From assembly GCF_038396845.1 (NCBI RefSeq), contig NZ_CP151587.1:372001-436000 (forward strand): a DNA stretch of 64,000 bases, read 5' to 3'. The notes below the pieces were generated by a model, which did no database searches, was not told where the DNA came from, and was given only the letters and a program-made list of their open reading frames with translations. This stretch comes from Gymnodinialimonas sp. 57CJ19 (lineage in GTDB: Bacteria > Pseudomonadota > Alphaproteobacteria > Rhodobacterales > Rhodobacteraceae). Within the stretch, counting starts at the first letter, position 1, and every line of letters starts with the position of its first letter. Below, one piece after another: positions 25,317 to 34,091 of this stretch. Made by a program: the position numbers and the translations under genes.

Positions 25317-25775
25317 ATGAAAACTGCCCGCATCCTTACCGTCTCCGCCTTTTACCCTCGCACAGCGGATCAGGTGTTTTCAGAAGCCATCAACATTCCG
25401 GGCATGGTCGCGGCGACCCGCGGCCTAGCCACCTACCAAGGCCTGCCAGATGGCGCTTTTGAGGCGGATGAGAGCTATCAAACCTACGTCACGGTCTGGG
25501 GCTGGATGCATAACCCGCAATACAAGATCCATGTGGAACGCCTCGACCCTGCGGAACGCCTGATGCAGTCGCGGGAACAGGGTCGGGCGATCCGCCAATG
25601 GGACCATACGCTTACCGTCACCCCGACCGAGGGCGGCGCGATTTGGGCCGATCGGATCGTCGTCGATAGCGGGCTGTTGACCGGCTACATGGTGCGCGTC
25701 GGCCGCCACCTGTACAAATACCGCCACCGGATGCGAAACGCGGACCAGATCACCGCCACAATCACCCGGCCCTAA
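25317..25775 (+). CDS. SRPBCC-fold protein
   Basis: 152 residues. Start chosen at ATG 25317, since the earlier ATG (25266) only adds a tail without similarity. Pattern typical of START/SRPBCC ligand-binding proteins: short N-terminal strand, FSEAINIPGMVAATRGLATYQGL, a beta sheet with QTYVTVWGWM and GAIWADRIVVDSGL, and a C-terminal helix of the YMVRVGRHLYKYRHRMR type. Probably a cytosolic hydrophobic-ligand binder. It lies upstream of the pyr operon; the 57-bp gap to pyrB and similar strand suggest cotranscription is possible. Confidence 0.75.
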   Translation: MKTARILTVSAFYPRTADQVFSEAINIPGMVAATRGLATYQGLPDGAFEADESYQTYVTVWGWMHNPQYKIHVERLDPAERLMQSREQGRAIRQWDHTLTVTPTEGGAIWADRIVVDSGLLTGYMVRVGRHLYKYRHRMRNADQITATITRP

Positions 25776-25832
25776 TACTTGCCGCCTCGCCCATGCCCCC
25801 CCTATAAGCGGGCAAACCAAAAGGGCGTACCG

Positions 25833-26777
25833 ATGACATTCAACAAGCAACACCTTCTGGGCATTGAAGAGCTGTCGCAGCTGGAAATCACGACATTGCT
25901 TGATCGTGCCGACCTCCACGCCGAGGCCGAGCGGGGCGCACGCGACCATGGCGCGCCGCTCAAGGGGCTTACCCAGATCAATATGTTCTTCGAGAACTCG
26001 ACCCGCACCCAAGCCAGCTTCGAGATCGCCGGAAAGCGCCTTGGGGCCGACGTGATGAATATGGCCATGCAGACCAGCAGCGTGAAGAAGGGCGAAACGC
26101 TGATCGACACCGCCCTGACCCTGAACGCCATGCACCCGGATCTTCTGGTTGTGCGCCATCCGCATTCCGGCGCGGTGAAGCTGCTGGCCGACAAGGTGAA
26201 CTGTGCCGTGCTGAACGCGGGCGATGGTCGCCACGAACACCCCACGCAGGCGCTTCTGGATGCGCTGACGATCCGCCGCGCCAAGGGCCGGCTACATCGC
26301 CTGAACATCGCCATTTGTGGCGACATCGCCCATAGCCGGGTGGCCCGGTCCAACATCATGCTTCTGGGCAAGATGGAAAACCGCATCCGACTGATTGGCC
26401 CGCCGACCCTGATGCCATCGGGGGTGCGTGATTGGGGGGTAGAGGTCTATGACGATATGGAAACCGGCCTTGCAGGCTGCGATGTGGTGATGATGCTTCG
26501 CCTGCAAAAAGAGCGGATGGACGGCGCGTTTATCCCGTCAGAGCGGGAATACTACCACCGCTTCGGCCTCGACGCCGCCAAGCTGAGCGTAGCCAAGGAT
26601 GACGCCATCATCATGCACCCCGGCCCGATGAACCGGGGCGTCGAGATTGACGGACTCCTGGCCGATGACATCAACCGCTCCGTGATTCAGGAGCAGGTCG
26701 AAATGGGAGTTGCCGTACGTATGGCTGCAATGGAAATCCTCGCTGAAAACCTTCGCGAACGGAGGGCGGCGGCATGA
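25833..26777 (+). CDS. pyrB: Aspartate carbamoyltransferase catalytic subunit
   Basis: 314 residues, standard length. Carbamoyl-phosphate site [20 protein letters not shown] (STRT), [11 protein letters not shown], domain-closing MLRLQKERM and C-terminal [12 protein letters not shown]. Second step of pyrimidine biosynthesis. The start at 25833 fits the family; an ATG at 25779 would add a Pro-rich tail. Its stop overlaps the next gene (ATGA), and pyrC' follows, which reproduces the pairing of PyrB with a DHOase-like partner. Confidence 0.96.
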   Translation: MTFNKQHLLGIEELSQLEITTLLDRADLHAEAERGARDHGAPLKGLTQINMFFENSTRTQASFEIAGKRLGADVMNMAMQTSSVKKGETLIDTALTLNAMHPDLLVVRHPHSGAVKLLADKVNCAVLNAGDGRHEHPTQALLDALTIRRAKGRLHRLNIAICGDIAHSRVARSNIMLLGKMENRIRLIGPPTLMPSGVRDWGVEVYDDMETGLAGCDVVMMLRLQKERMDGAFIPSEREYYHRFGLDAAKLSVAKDDAIIMHPGPMNRGVEIDGLLADDINRSVIQEQVEMGVAVRMAAMEILAENLRERRAAA

Positions 26778-27280
26778 GCATGCTTCACATCTTCGCCCTG
26801 AACGAACCGATCTCGGTTACTCACACGCATCTCACGCGGCAGAAGGGGGAGGTGGCGGTTCTGCCGCCCTTGGCCGAATGGCTTGGGGTCGAGGCCATCG
26901 ACACCGATGAGATCGAGCTTTTTGCCGTCAACGACCTGAGCGACATGGGGTTGAGCGATTACATCACCCTCGCCTTCGCCCCCGAAACCGCCATTCCCGC
27001 CTCTACGGTGACGCGCCTTGATGCCCTGGAGGGGGCCGTTTTGCTGGCCCCCGACAAGGCGCTATCCGCGCCTGCGACGCCCGGCCCGAAAGCCACGTTG
27101 ATTGCCAGCCTCGCCTTGGCGCAGGCCGATCACGGGGCGGATTTACCGAAAGCAAAAGTCGCGCCGCTGCCATCTTCAGCGCCCCCGGCCCGCCACGAGG
27201 TGGGGCCGCCTCTTGCGCTTTATGCGTTGATCGCGATGGCCATACTGGCGGCGCTCATTTTCTTCGTGGGGTGGTCCTGA
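26774..27280 (+). CDS. Membrane-anchored protein between pyrB and pyrC'
   Basis: 168 residues, ATGA overlap with pyrB. Residues 1-100 form a cytosolic region of unknown fold ([31 protein letters not shown]), residues 101-145 an Ala/Pro-rich linker, and residues 146-166 one membrane helix ([22 protein letters not shown]) that ends the protein. Conserved in position in Rhodobacterales by recollection, but no function is known. Being cotranscribed with pyrB and pyrC' it may anchor or regulate the ATCase complex at the membrane; inference. Confidence 0.72.
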   Translation: MSMLHIFALNEPISVTHTHLTRQKGEVAVLPPLAEWLGVEAIDTDEIELFAVNDLSDMGLSDYITLAFAPETAIPASTVTRLDALEGAVLLAPDKALSAPATPGPKATLIASLALAQADHGADLPKAKVAPLPSSAPPARHEVGPPLALYALIAMAILAALIFFVGWS

Positions 27281-27338
27281 TGGGCACTCATGCACACTTC
27301 CTGGCACACTCTCTGGCACAGCACGGTAGGCACGTCTC

Positions 27339-28607
27339 ATGACCAATGCGCTTTTTCACAACGCCCGGTTGATTGACCCCGAGGCGGGGACAGAAAAGCT
27401 CGGTTGGGTGCGGATCGAAGACGGCTTGATTGCCGAAATCGGTGAGGGTGCGCGTTCGGGAGGCGTTGATTGCGGCGGGCTCTGCCTTGCGCCCGGCATC
27501 GTGGATGTTGGCGTGAAAGTGGGCGAACCCGGCGAACGCCACAAGGAAAGTTTCCGCACCGCAGGCCTTGCCGCCGCCGCCGGGGGCGTGACCACCATGG
27601 TGACCCGCCCAGATACCACCACCGCGATTGATACCCCCGAAGTGCTGGATTTCGTCACCCGCCGGGGCCGCGACCATTCTGCCGTGCGCGTCGCCCCCAT
27701 GGCCGCGCTGACCCGAGGCCGCGAGGGCCGCGAAATGGTCGAGATCGGCTTTCTGCGCGATGCCGGTGCGGTGGCCTTTACCGATGGCGATGCGGTGACC
27801 GAGAACACCAAGGTGCTCAGCCGCTGCATGACCTATGCGCGGTCCCTTGGCGCTCTGATTGTGGGCCACCCGCAGGAGCCGATGCTCAGCGACGGGGCGG
27901 CTGTGACCTCGGGCAAGTTCGCCTCACTGCGGGGGTTGCCGGCGGTGTCGCCCATGGCCGAACGCATGGGGCTGGAACGGGACCTTGCACTGGTTGAGAT
28001 GACAGGCGTGGCCTATCATGCGGATCAGATCTCGACCGCTGCCGCCCTGCCCGCCCTGTCTCGCGCCAAGGCCGCGCTGGACGTGACGGCGGGCGTGTCG
28101 ATCCACCACCTGACGCTGAATGAATTCGACGTGGCCGATTACCGGACGTTCTTCAAGCTAAAGCCGCCTTTGCGCTCCGAGGATGATCGCCAGGCGATGG
28201 TGGAGGCCGTGCGCGACGGCACGATTGATATCATCTGCTCCATGCACACGCCCCAGGACGAAGAAAGCAAACGCCTGCCGTTTGAGGTCGCGGCCTCGGG
28301 CGCGGTGGGGTTGGAAACGCTTTTGCCCGCCGCCATGCGGCTGGTGCATTCGGGGCAATTGACCCTGCCAGAGCTGTTCCGCGCCTTGTCCTTCAACCCC
28401 GCACGGCGGTTTGGGCAACCCTCGGGCCGGATGGCGGCGGGGGCGCCTGCGGATTTGGTGCTGTTTGATCCCGACATGCCGTTCCAACTGGACCGGACGA
28501 CGTTGCACTCAAAATCCAAGAACACGCCGTTTGATGCGGCGCGGATGCAAGGCCGGGTGCTGCGCACCCTTGTGGGCGGTGAAACTGTGTTTGAGGCAAG
28601 CCTATGA
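27339..28607 (+). CDS. pyrC: Dihydroorotase homologue, catalytically degenerate (PyrC'-like)
   Basis: 422 residues of the amidohydrolase fold. Type I DHOases have DxHxH and a DHAPH-type motif. Here the first is VDVGVKVGEPG: Gly58 and Lys60 replace both metal-binding histidines. The catalytic DHxPH is SMHTPQ: Met302 stands at the Asp position and Gln306 replaces the last His. His177 and His227 remain. So metal binding and catalysis should be lost. In Pseudomonas an inactive PyrC' holds PyrB in a complex, which fits its place after pyrB. A true DHOase should be elsewhere in the genome. Its 3' end overlaps plsY by ATGA. Confidence 0.9.
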   Translation: MTNALFHNARLIDPEAGTEKLGWVRIEDGLIAEIGEGARSGGVDCGGLCLAPGIVDVGVKVGEPGERHKESFRTAGLAAAAGGVTTMVTRPDTTTAIDTPEVLDFVTRRGRDHSAVRVAPMAALTRGREGREMVEIGFLRDAGAVAFTDGDAVTENTKVLSRCMTYARSLGALIVGHPQEPMLSDGAAVTSGKFASLRGLPAVSPMAERMGLERDLALVEMTGVAYHADQISTAAALPALSRAKAALDVTAGVSIHHLTLNEFDVADYRTFFKLKPPLRSEDDRQAMVEAVRDGTIDIICSMHTPQDEESKRLPFEVAASGAVGLETLLPAAMRLVHSGQLTLPELFRALSFNPARRFGQPSGRMAAGAPADLVLFDPDMPFQLDRTTLHSKSKNTPFDAARMQGRVLRTLVGGETVFEASL

Positions 28608-29215
28608 TTCCGATGATCGAAACCGCGCTGCCCCTCCTCGGGCTTACAGCCCTCCTCGCATATGTCTTGGGATCGGTGCCGTTCGGCATTGTGATGGCGC
28701 GACTTTTTGGGTTGGGAGATCTGCGCAGTGTCGGTTCGGGTAACATTGGCGCAACGAACGTCTTGCGCACCGGCAATAAGCTCGCGGCGTTTCTGACCTT
28801 GGTTCTGGACGCCGGGAAGGGCGCGATTGCGGTATTGGTTGCACGGTTCCTCGTCGGGGAAGATGCGGCGCAACTCGCTGGTTTCGCCGCATTTCTGGGC
28901 CATTGCTTCCCTATTTTCCTGGGCTTCAAGGGCGGCAAAGGGGTGGCGACGTTCTTGGGCACGTTGCTGGCCTTGGCCTGGCCCATCGGGGCGGCCGCAT
29001 GTGCCGCTTGGGCCGTGACCGCTGGCCTGTTCCGCATCTCGTCGCTTGCGGCGCTGGTGGCGGCAGCGCTGAGCCCGCTGGCCGCGTGGGCCTTGGGCTT
29101 CCCGACGGCGATCTTGTTCTGCATCGCCTTGGCAGTGCTGATCTTCATTCGGCACCACGCCAACATCGCGCGTCTTGCGACGGGGCAAGAACCGCGTATT
29201 GGCAAGAAAACCTGA
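28604..29215 (+). CDS. plsY: Glycerol-3-phosphate acyltransferase PlsY
   Basis: 203 residues, five membrane helices. Conserved motifs: VGSGNIGATNVLRTGNK (motif 1, SGNIGATN), GHCFPIFLGFKGGKGVAT (motif 2, GHxFPxFLxFKGGKGVA) and FIRHHANIARLATGQEPRI (motif 3). Transfers the acyl group from acyl-phosphate to glycerol-3-phosphate, first step of phospholipid synthesis. Overlaps the pyrC' end by 4 nt, so transcribed with pyrimidine genes. Confidence 0.96.
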   Translation: MIPMIETALPLLGLTALLAYVLGSVPFGIVMARLFGLGDLRSVGSGNIGATNVLRTGNKLAAFLTLVLDAGKGAIAVLVARFLVGEDAAQLAGFAAFLGHCFPIFLGFKGGKGVATFLGTLLALAWPIGAAACAAWAVTAGLFRISSLAALVAAALSPLAAWALGFPTAILFCIALAVLIFIRHHANIARLATGQEPRIGKKT

Positions 29216-29230
29216 GACTTACGGGTTTCC

Positions 29231-29246
29231 TTACCGTAGGGTTAAT
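29231..29246. promoter_or_regulatory. Near-consensus CtrA-type site upstream of a DUF805 gene
   Basis: TTAC-N7-TTAAT (ttaccgtagggttaat), one base off TTAA-N7-TTAA, about 120 bp before the first DUF805 ATG. Weak, since the first half-site has C for A. The 152-bp gap 29216-29367 has no gene. Confidence 0.3.
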
Positions 29247-29367
29247 TTCGTTGATTTTACGGACCCCTCACGCGATTGTGTGAATGAACGATGGCCACAA
29301 TGCGTCTTTTGCGCCCCAAACGCGCCTTCGTCACAAAGATAAGTTCGGACCCTGAAAGGACACCCCT

Positions 29368-29733
29368 ATGGATTTCATGACTGCTGTTAAGCACGTCTTA
29401 GCTAACTACGCCAACTTCTCGGGCCGCGCTCGGCGCTCGGAGTTCTGGTGGTGGGCATTGTTCGCCATGATCGTCAGCGTTGTGGCGCAGATCGTGGACG
29501 GCGCAATTGGCATGCCGATCCTCTACATCATCACGACCCTCGGCCTGCTGATCCCCAACATCGCCGTCGCCGTGCGCCGGATGCACGACATCGGAAAATC
29601 CGGCTGGTGGATCCTGATCGTGCTGATCCCTCTCGTCGGCATCATCCTTTACATCTACTGGTTCGTACAGCGTGGTACGGTTGGCCCGAACGATTACGGC
29701 CCAGACCCTTACGACACACCTGTGGCCGTATAA
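29368..29733 (+). CDS. DUF805 membrane protein
   Basis: 121 residues. Typical small DUF805 protein: N-terminal soluble YANFSGRARRSEFWWWALF, then about four membrane helices and the conserved MHDIGKSGWWILIVLIPLVG. An AAGGAC site precedes the ATG. Inner membrane, function unknown. Followed by a strong terminator and a second DUF805 gene, so the two are separate transcription units of a duplicated family. Confidence 0.9.
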   Translation: MDFMTAVKHVLANYANFSGRARRSEFWWWALFAMIVSVVAQIVDGAIGMPILYIITTLGLLIPNIAVAVRRMHDIGKSGWWILIVLIPLVGIILYIYWFVQRGTVGPNDYGPDPYDTPVAV

Positions 29734-29755
29734 TCCACAGCCCTTTTGCCAGAAC

Positions 29756-29786
29756 AAACGGCCCGCCCATCCCGGCGGGCCGTTTT
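29756..29786 (+). terminator. Intrinsic terminator after the first DUF805 gene
   Basis: AAACGGCCCGCC and GGCGGGCCGTTT form a perfect 12-bp stem around a 6-nt loop CATCCC, followed by T residues. Confidence 0.93.
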
Positions 29787-29887
29787 GCGTTCGAGGTCAT
29801 GCCCCAAAGATTGTCCCGCGTTTGCCGCATCCTTGGCACATTTCGCCGTCATGACGGGGTGCTAAGGCACATAAGTACCAAGGGACG

Positions 29888-30475
29888 ATGGGTATGGGTT
29901 TCGCAAAGGCAATTATTCATTGCTACGGCAACATGTTGCACTTCTCTGGGCGCGCGCGGCGGTCAGAGTTCTGGTGGTTCATGCTGTGGACGATTATCGC
30001 AGGCATGGCCGCAGGCGCAGCTATTGGGTATTACGCCATCAACAGCCCGGAACTGGCTTACCAGATGCAACAGGCTCAACGCTACGGGACCGCAAACCCG
30101 GCGTTTGTGGAGCAATACCGATACTATGCGGGCTATTACGCGGCTGCGAACCTGATTTTGTTTTGGCTTCCTGGCCTTGCCGTGACGATCCGCAGGTTGC
30201 ATGACACGGACCGGTCCGGCGCGTGGTATTTTATCCAGCTTATCCCGATTATTGGCGCGATCTGGTTTTTCGTTCTGATGTGCCTGCCCGGCACCTACGG
30301 CAACAACCGCTTTGGCGGCGACAGCGCCCCGGATCGCAAGCGCCCGGTTCCGTCGCATCCGGCCTTTGCCGGCGCGCTGGAGGGGGAGGCGCGAGAGCAG
30401 GCCGAGGTGGCCCGCCGAGCGGAAGCACAGGAATATTATCGGCGCCATGTTCTCCCCTCGATCCAGAAGGCGTAA
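29888..30475 (+). CDS. DUF805 membrane protein (larger form)
   Basis: 195 residues; ATG 29888 or 29894 are both possible behind the AAGGGA site. N-terminal CYGNMLHFSGRARRSEFWWFML, then hydrophobic segments separated by a loop rich in Tyr/Gln (YYAINSPELAYQMQQAQRYG), the conserved RRLHDTDRSGAWYFIQLIPIIG and a soluble C-terminal tail of about 50 residues with Glu/Ala. Same family as the preceding gene but with an inserted loop and a tail, so an older or diverged paralogue. Function unknown. Confidence 0.88.
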   Translation: MGMGFAKAIIHCYGNMLHFSGRARRSEFWWFMLWTIIAGMAAGAAIGYYAINSPELAYQMQQAQRYGTANPAFVEQYRYYAGYYAAANLILFWLPGLAVTIRRLHDTDRSGAWYFIQLIPIIGAIWFFVLMCLPGTYGNNRFGGDSAPDRKRPVPSHPAFAGALEGEAREQAEVARRAEAQEYYRRHVLPSIQKA

Positions 30476-30540
30476 GCTTGGGGAGGGCGTGAGGCATCGC
30501 GCCCCCTCAGCGGTTGGATGAGGGGGAGGTTGAGGACCCT

Positions 30541-30572
30541 CCGGGGGGAGTTGTATCTGCCAAGATGAAGGG
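30541..30572. repeat. Dispersed convergent-gene repeat, subtype A (inverted)
   Basis: On the minus strand the unit is CCCTTCATCTTGGCAGATAC followed by AACTCCCCCCGG. Lies in the 110-bp gap between the DUF805 gene end and the gshA end; the neighbouring G-rich bases 30505-30540 add hairpin potential. Confidence 0.6.
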
Positions 30573-30585
30573 AGGAGCGGCGCGT

Positions 30586-31956
30586 CTAGTAGGAGTACTC
30601 GCCATAGATGCGCGACAGGTCGCCTGCCCATTCGCCTTTGTATTTCTCCAACAGCTCATCGGCTGGCACCTGGCCGGTTTCCACCGAGTCCTTGAGCGCG
30701 TTGAGGAAGTGCGTTTCATCGGGAACAAGGCCACCGGCGCCGGGCATGGCACGGGCTTTGAGGCCTGCTTCTGAAATGGCGAGGGCTTCACGGGCGAGAT
30801 CATGCAGTTTGTAGCCGCCCGCGGAGCCTTGAAGAGCGCCAACGGAGGCTTGGACACGCATTTCGTCACGGGTTTCGGCGTCGAAGCCTTTACAGAGGTC
30901 CCAAGCGGCATCGAGTGCCGTTTGATCGTACATCAGGCCCACCCAGAAAGCGGGCAGCGCACAGAGCCGGCGCCAGGGGCCGCCATCGGCGCCGCGCATT
31001 TCGATAAATTTCTTCAGGCGCGCTTCCGGGAACAGTGTTGTCAGGTGGTCGGCCCAATCGCTGAGGGTGGGTTTTTCGCCCGGTAGCGCGGGAAGTTCGC
31101 CTTTGAGGAAATCCCGGAAGGATTGTCCGAGGGCGTCCACGTATTGGCCATCGCGGTAGACGAAATACATCGGCACATCGAGGGCATATTCCACCCAAGC
31201 CTCGAACCCGAAGCCCTCATCGAAGATGAAGGGTACGGTGCCGGTGCGGTCAGCATCAAGGTCGCGCCACACGCGAGAACGCCAGGATTTGTGGCCGTTG
31301 GGGTTACCATCGAGGAAGGGCGAGTTGGCGAAAAGCGCCGTTGCAACGGGCTGCAGGGCCACGGCCACGCGCATTTTCTGGATCATGTCGGCCTCGGACC
31401 CGAAGTCGAGGTTCACCTGGACGGTGCAGGTTCGGCGCATCATGGTCCGGCCCATGGCGCCGACTTTCTGCATGTAGGCGTCCATCAGTTTGTAGCGGCC
31501 CTTGGGCATCAGCGGCATGTCTTCGTGCCGCCAGATCGGGGCCGCGCCCAGGCCGATGAAATCGACGCCAATGATATCCGCCACCTCACGTACCTGGCGC
31601 AGGTGGTCGTTTACCTCGTCACAGGTTTGGTGGACATTTTCGAGCGGCGCCCCGGAAAGCTCCAACTGACCACCGGGCTCCAGAGAGATATTCGCGCCGT
31701 CTTTTTCCAGCCCGATGATATTGCCGCCCTCGATCACCGGGGACCAGTTGAAGCGGTCGCGCAGCCCTTCCAGGACCGCTTTGACCGACCGTTCGCCATC
31801 GTAGGGGATCGGGTTCTGGGTGTCGCGGCAGTAGCCAAACTTCTCATGCTCGGTCCCGATGCGCCAATCAGCTTTGGGTTTGCAGCCGTCGGCCAGATAC
31901 TCAGCCAGCTGGCTGTAATGCTCGATGGGGCCGCCGCCGGATTGGGGGATGGACAT
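30586..31956 (-). CDS. gshA: Glutamate-cysteine ligase, plant/alphaproteobacterial type
   Basis: 456 residues. First step of glutathione synthesis. Conserved: WRIGTEHEKFGY near the N-terminus, GANISLEPGGQLELSGAPLENVH (active site), MRRTCTVQVNLDFGSEADM, FIEMRGADGGPWRRLCALPAFWVGLMYD and GGYKLHDLAREALAIS. No signal peptide. The type is normally inhibited by glutathione and regulated by redox state through disulfides (Cys residues at TCTVQV and LCALP are present); inferred from relatives. Single gene, convergent with DUF805. Confidence 0.95.
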   Translation of the reverse strand: MSIPQSGGGPIEHYSQLAEYLADGCKPKADWRIGTEHEKFGYCRDTQNPIPYDGERSVKAVLEGLRDRFNWSPVIEGGNIIGLEKDGANISLEPGGQLELSGAPLENVHQTCDEVNDHLRQVREVADIIGVDFIGLGAAPIWRHEDMPLMPKGRYKLMDAYMQKVGAMGRTMMRRTCTVQVNLDFGSEADMIQKMRVAVALQPVATALFANSPFLDGNPNGHKSWRSRVWRDLDADRTGTVPFIFDEGFGFEAWVEYALDVPMYFVYRDGQYVDALGQSFRDFLKGELPALPGEKPTLSDWADHLTTLFPEARLKKFIEMRGADGGPWRRLCALPAFWVGLMYDQTALDAAWDLCKGFDAETRDEMRVQASVGALQGSAGGYKLHDLAREALAISEAGLKARAMPGAGGLVPDETHFLNALKDSVETGQVPADELLEKYKGEWAGDLSRIYGEYSY

Positions 31957-32026
31957 GGGACGTGTCTCCTGAAGGTGTACCCGCTGAAGGGCCGCTAGGG
32001 TGGGCTAAAGAGGTCGCCCGTAGCGT

Positions 32027-32551
32027 CTACGGTGTCAAGGCCAGCGGGCGGTCACGAACCCATAACCTTTGCGACCCTGACGTGCGATTTTGCACCGACG
32101 CAATCAGTCGGTCGATGTTGAGACCGGGCAGCGCCGCGAAGGCATCGAACAGCGCGTCGGCCCCCGAGGCATCCACCGGGATCACCAGCAGTTGCGACGC
32201 ATCGGCCAGCACCCAAGCGCTTTTGCCATCCCGGTCGCGGCGCAGGGACAGGATCCTGAGGTCATCCAACGCCATGGCGCCGCCGGTCTCTGGCCCCATG
32301 AACAGGATGCGCCCTTCGTCGATTTGCACCACCCCCGGCCCGTTACCTCCGGTGATGAACCGCGCGCGGCGCACGGCGGGGACCATGGCCACAGCGCCAA
32401 GGCCGATCAGGACGTAGCCGAAGCCGGTGATGATCATGCCGCCGGGTTTCGCCGCGATCCAAAGGCCAAGGGCGATGATGGCAGCGGCCACCAGAACCTC
32501 GCGCCAGCGGGCGACGGCGGCGGTGGCTTCGGGGCGGAAAAAGCCACTCAT
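32027..32551 (-). CDS. Membrane protein of unknown function, 174 residues
   Basis: Overlaps the previous gene (263 residues) by ATGA, so it is the third in the rsmE set. N-terminal cytosolic part, then two membrane helices (residues 15-60, EVLVAAAIIALGLWIAAKPGG and ITGFGYVLIGLGAVAMVPAV) and a beta-rich C-terminal domain with an FRSL-like ILSLRRDRDGKSAWVLADASQLLVIP pattern that resembles a PH-like domain. Function unknown. Confidence 0.65.
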   Translation of the reverse strand: MSGFFRPEATAAVARWREVLVAAAIIALGLWIAAKPGGMIITGFGYVLIGLGAVAMVPAVRRARFITGGNGPGVVQIDEGRILFMGPETGGAMALDDLRILSLRRDRDGKSAWVLADASQLLVIPVDASGADALFDAFAALPGLNIDRLIASVQNRTSGSQRLWVRDRPLALTP

Positions 32552-33339
32552 GCGCGGATGCCTTCATAGGGGGCTTCCAGGGGCTCAAACGCCATGGCGT
32601 TGAAATCGTGGATCAATCGCGCCTCTCCGAGGCCATCCTTGGTCAGCGGCGCGTGCCAGATGGCCCCGGCCCGTGCCAATTGCAGCCCGCCTTTCCAAGG
32701 CTCGGCCCATTCCCAATCGGTGGCGACCTGCTGGCCTTGACGGATCAACGTATAGGCATTGGACAGCAGCCCCCGATTGCGGGCGCCAAGGGCATAGGTT
32801 TGGCGCAAGGTCCAGCCGCCGGGCACGGGCTTTTCCATCGTTTGCTGGTAGCCTGCGCCCCCCGCGTCGTGCCAGCCCCGCAAGGCCATACGCGCCGCGA
32901 AAAGCCCGCCCATGTGGACCCCGTCCGTGGCCGGTGGCAGTGCACCCGGCTTGGCGAGCCGCAACCGGTCCGGCAACGCGTCTGGCCCGTGGAACCCATT
33001 GAAGAACACGCCGCCGTCGGCGTCAAACGCGCCGCCGCCGTGCCACGTGTGATCGACCGGGTGGTAGCAGATCGCGCGCAGAAAGGGCGCACGGCTCAGG
33101 GCTGTCCACCAGCGCTGACCGTTGCCCGCGAAGTAGATCATGTGCCGACCATCGGGCGATAGGTCGGTGCGGTGTTCGTAGATGCGTCCCTTGAGCCATT
33201 GGCCCTTCTTGACCACGTCGGACGCCCGGTCCCACAGGAGCGAGGCCACATGGCGCGATGGTCCGCGCCGCAGCACCAACGCCAGCTTGCACCCAATGGC
33301 CGGGATCACATGCAGACGCGCGGCGGGCCGCGCGATCAT
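32548..33339 (-). CDS. Unknown protein of 263 residues in the rsmE operon
   Basis: Start at ATG 33339, overlapping the rsmE stop (ATGA); longer starts only run into rsmE. The protein has RTDLSPDGRHMIYFAGNGQRWWTALSRAPFLRAICYHP, then HGGGAFDADGGVFFNGFHGP, a beta-rich region with Asp/Gly motifs. It has a WD40-like/beta-propeller feel at SPDGRHMIYF but no full propeller is visible. Cytosolic; function not recognised. Real by overlap with rsmE and normal codon use. Confidence 0.7.
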   Translation of the reverse strand: MIARPAARLHVIPAIGCKLALVLRRGPSRHVASLLWDRASDVVKKGQWLKGRIYEHRTDLSPDGRHMIYFAGNGQRWWTALSRAPFLRAICYHPVDHTWHGGGAFDADGGVFFNGFHGPDALPDRLRLAKPGALPPATDGVHMGGLFAARMALRGWHDAGGAGYQQTMEKPVPGGWTLRQTYALGARNRGLLSNAYTLIRQGQQVATDWEWAEPWKGGLQLARAGAIWHAPLTKDGLGEARLIHDFNAMAFEPLEAPYEGIRA

Positions 33340-34079
33340 CCCCAATCCCCCTGCGCCGCCTGCCAAAGCGTCAAGGCCGCAACGGCGGCGGTGTCGGCCC
33401 GCAAAATGCGCGGCCCCAGGGACATGGTATGTACGAAGGGCAGCGCCCGCAAACGCGCCCGTTCGGCATCGGAGAACCCGCCCTCGGGTCCGATCAAGAT
33501 CGCCGCTGGCGCAGGCACCGCTGCGAGGAGGCCCCGCTCAGGGGCCGAGGAAGGATCGTCGGCCAAAGTCTCGTCGGCAAAGACAAGCATCCGCGAAGCA
33601 TCCCACCCCTCCAGTAGCTTTTCCAACGGCTGGATCTCTGCCACCGGCGGCACAAACGTCCCGCCGCATTGCTCGGCCGCCTCCATCGCGTGGGCCTGCA
33701 ACTTGTCCTGTCGCAGCCTTTCGGAATTGGTAAAATCCGTACGCACGGGCAGGATCCGCGCCGCGCCCAGTTCAGCGGCCTTTTCCACGATAAAATCCGT
33801 GCGCGCCTTCTTGATCGGCGCAAACAGCAGCCACACATCGGGTGGCATCATCTGTGGCGCGGTCTGCTCGGCGCAGACCAACACGCCGCCGCGTTTTCCC
33901 TTGGCCGCCACCTCGGCCCGCCATTCCCCGTCCTGGCCATTGAACAGCGCCACTTCCGCGCCGACGCCAAGGCGCATCACGTTGAACAGATAGTTGGCAT
34001 GGTCCCGCGACACGGGAACGCTTTGCGCCTCCCCCAAGGGGTGATCTACATAGAGGCGGATTTTCGGGCGATTTTTCAT
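33336..34079 (-). CDS. rsmE: 16S rRNA (uracil1498-N3)-methyltransferase RsmE
   Basis: 247 residues from ATG 34079; the frame stays open upstream but without family similarity. N-terminal PUA-like domain (IRLYVDHPLGEAQSVPVSRDHANYLFNVMRLGVG), then the SPOUT methyltransferase with trefoil knot: LFAPIKKARTDFIVEKAAELG, RMLVFADETL, ILIGPEGGFSDAERARL and SLGPRILRADTAAVAAL. Divergent from ubiA with a gap of 12 bp, so the two have back-to-back promoters in little space. Confidence 0.95.
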   Translation of the reverse strand: MKNRPKIRLYVDHPLGEAQSVPVSRDHANYLFNVMRLGVGAEVALFNGQDGEWRAEVAAKGKRGGVLVCAEQTAPQMMPPDVWLLFAPIKKARTDFIVEKAAELGAARILPVRTDFTNSERLRQDKLQAHAMEAAEQCGGTFVPPVAEIQPLEKLLEGWDASRMLVFADETLADDPSSAPERGLLAAVPAPAAILIGPEGGFSDAERARLRALPFVHTMSLGPRILRADTAAVAALTLWQAAQGDWG

Positions 34080-34091
34080 GGGGTGGAACGT

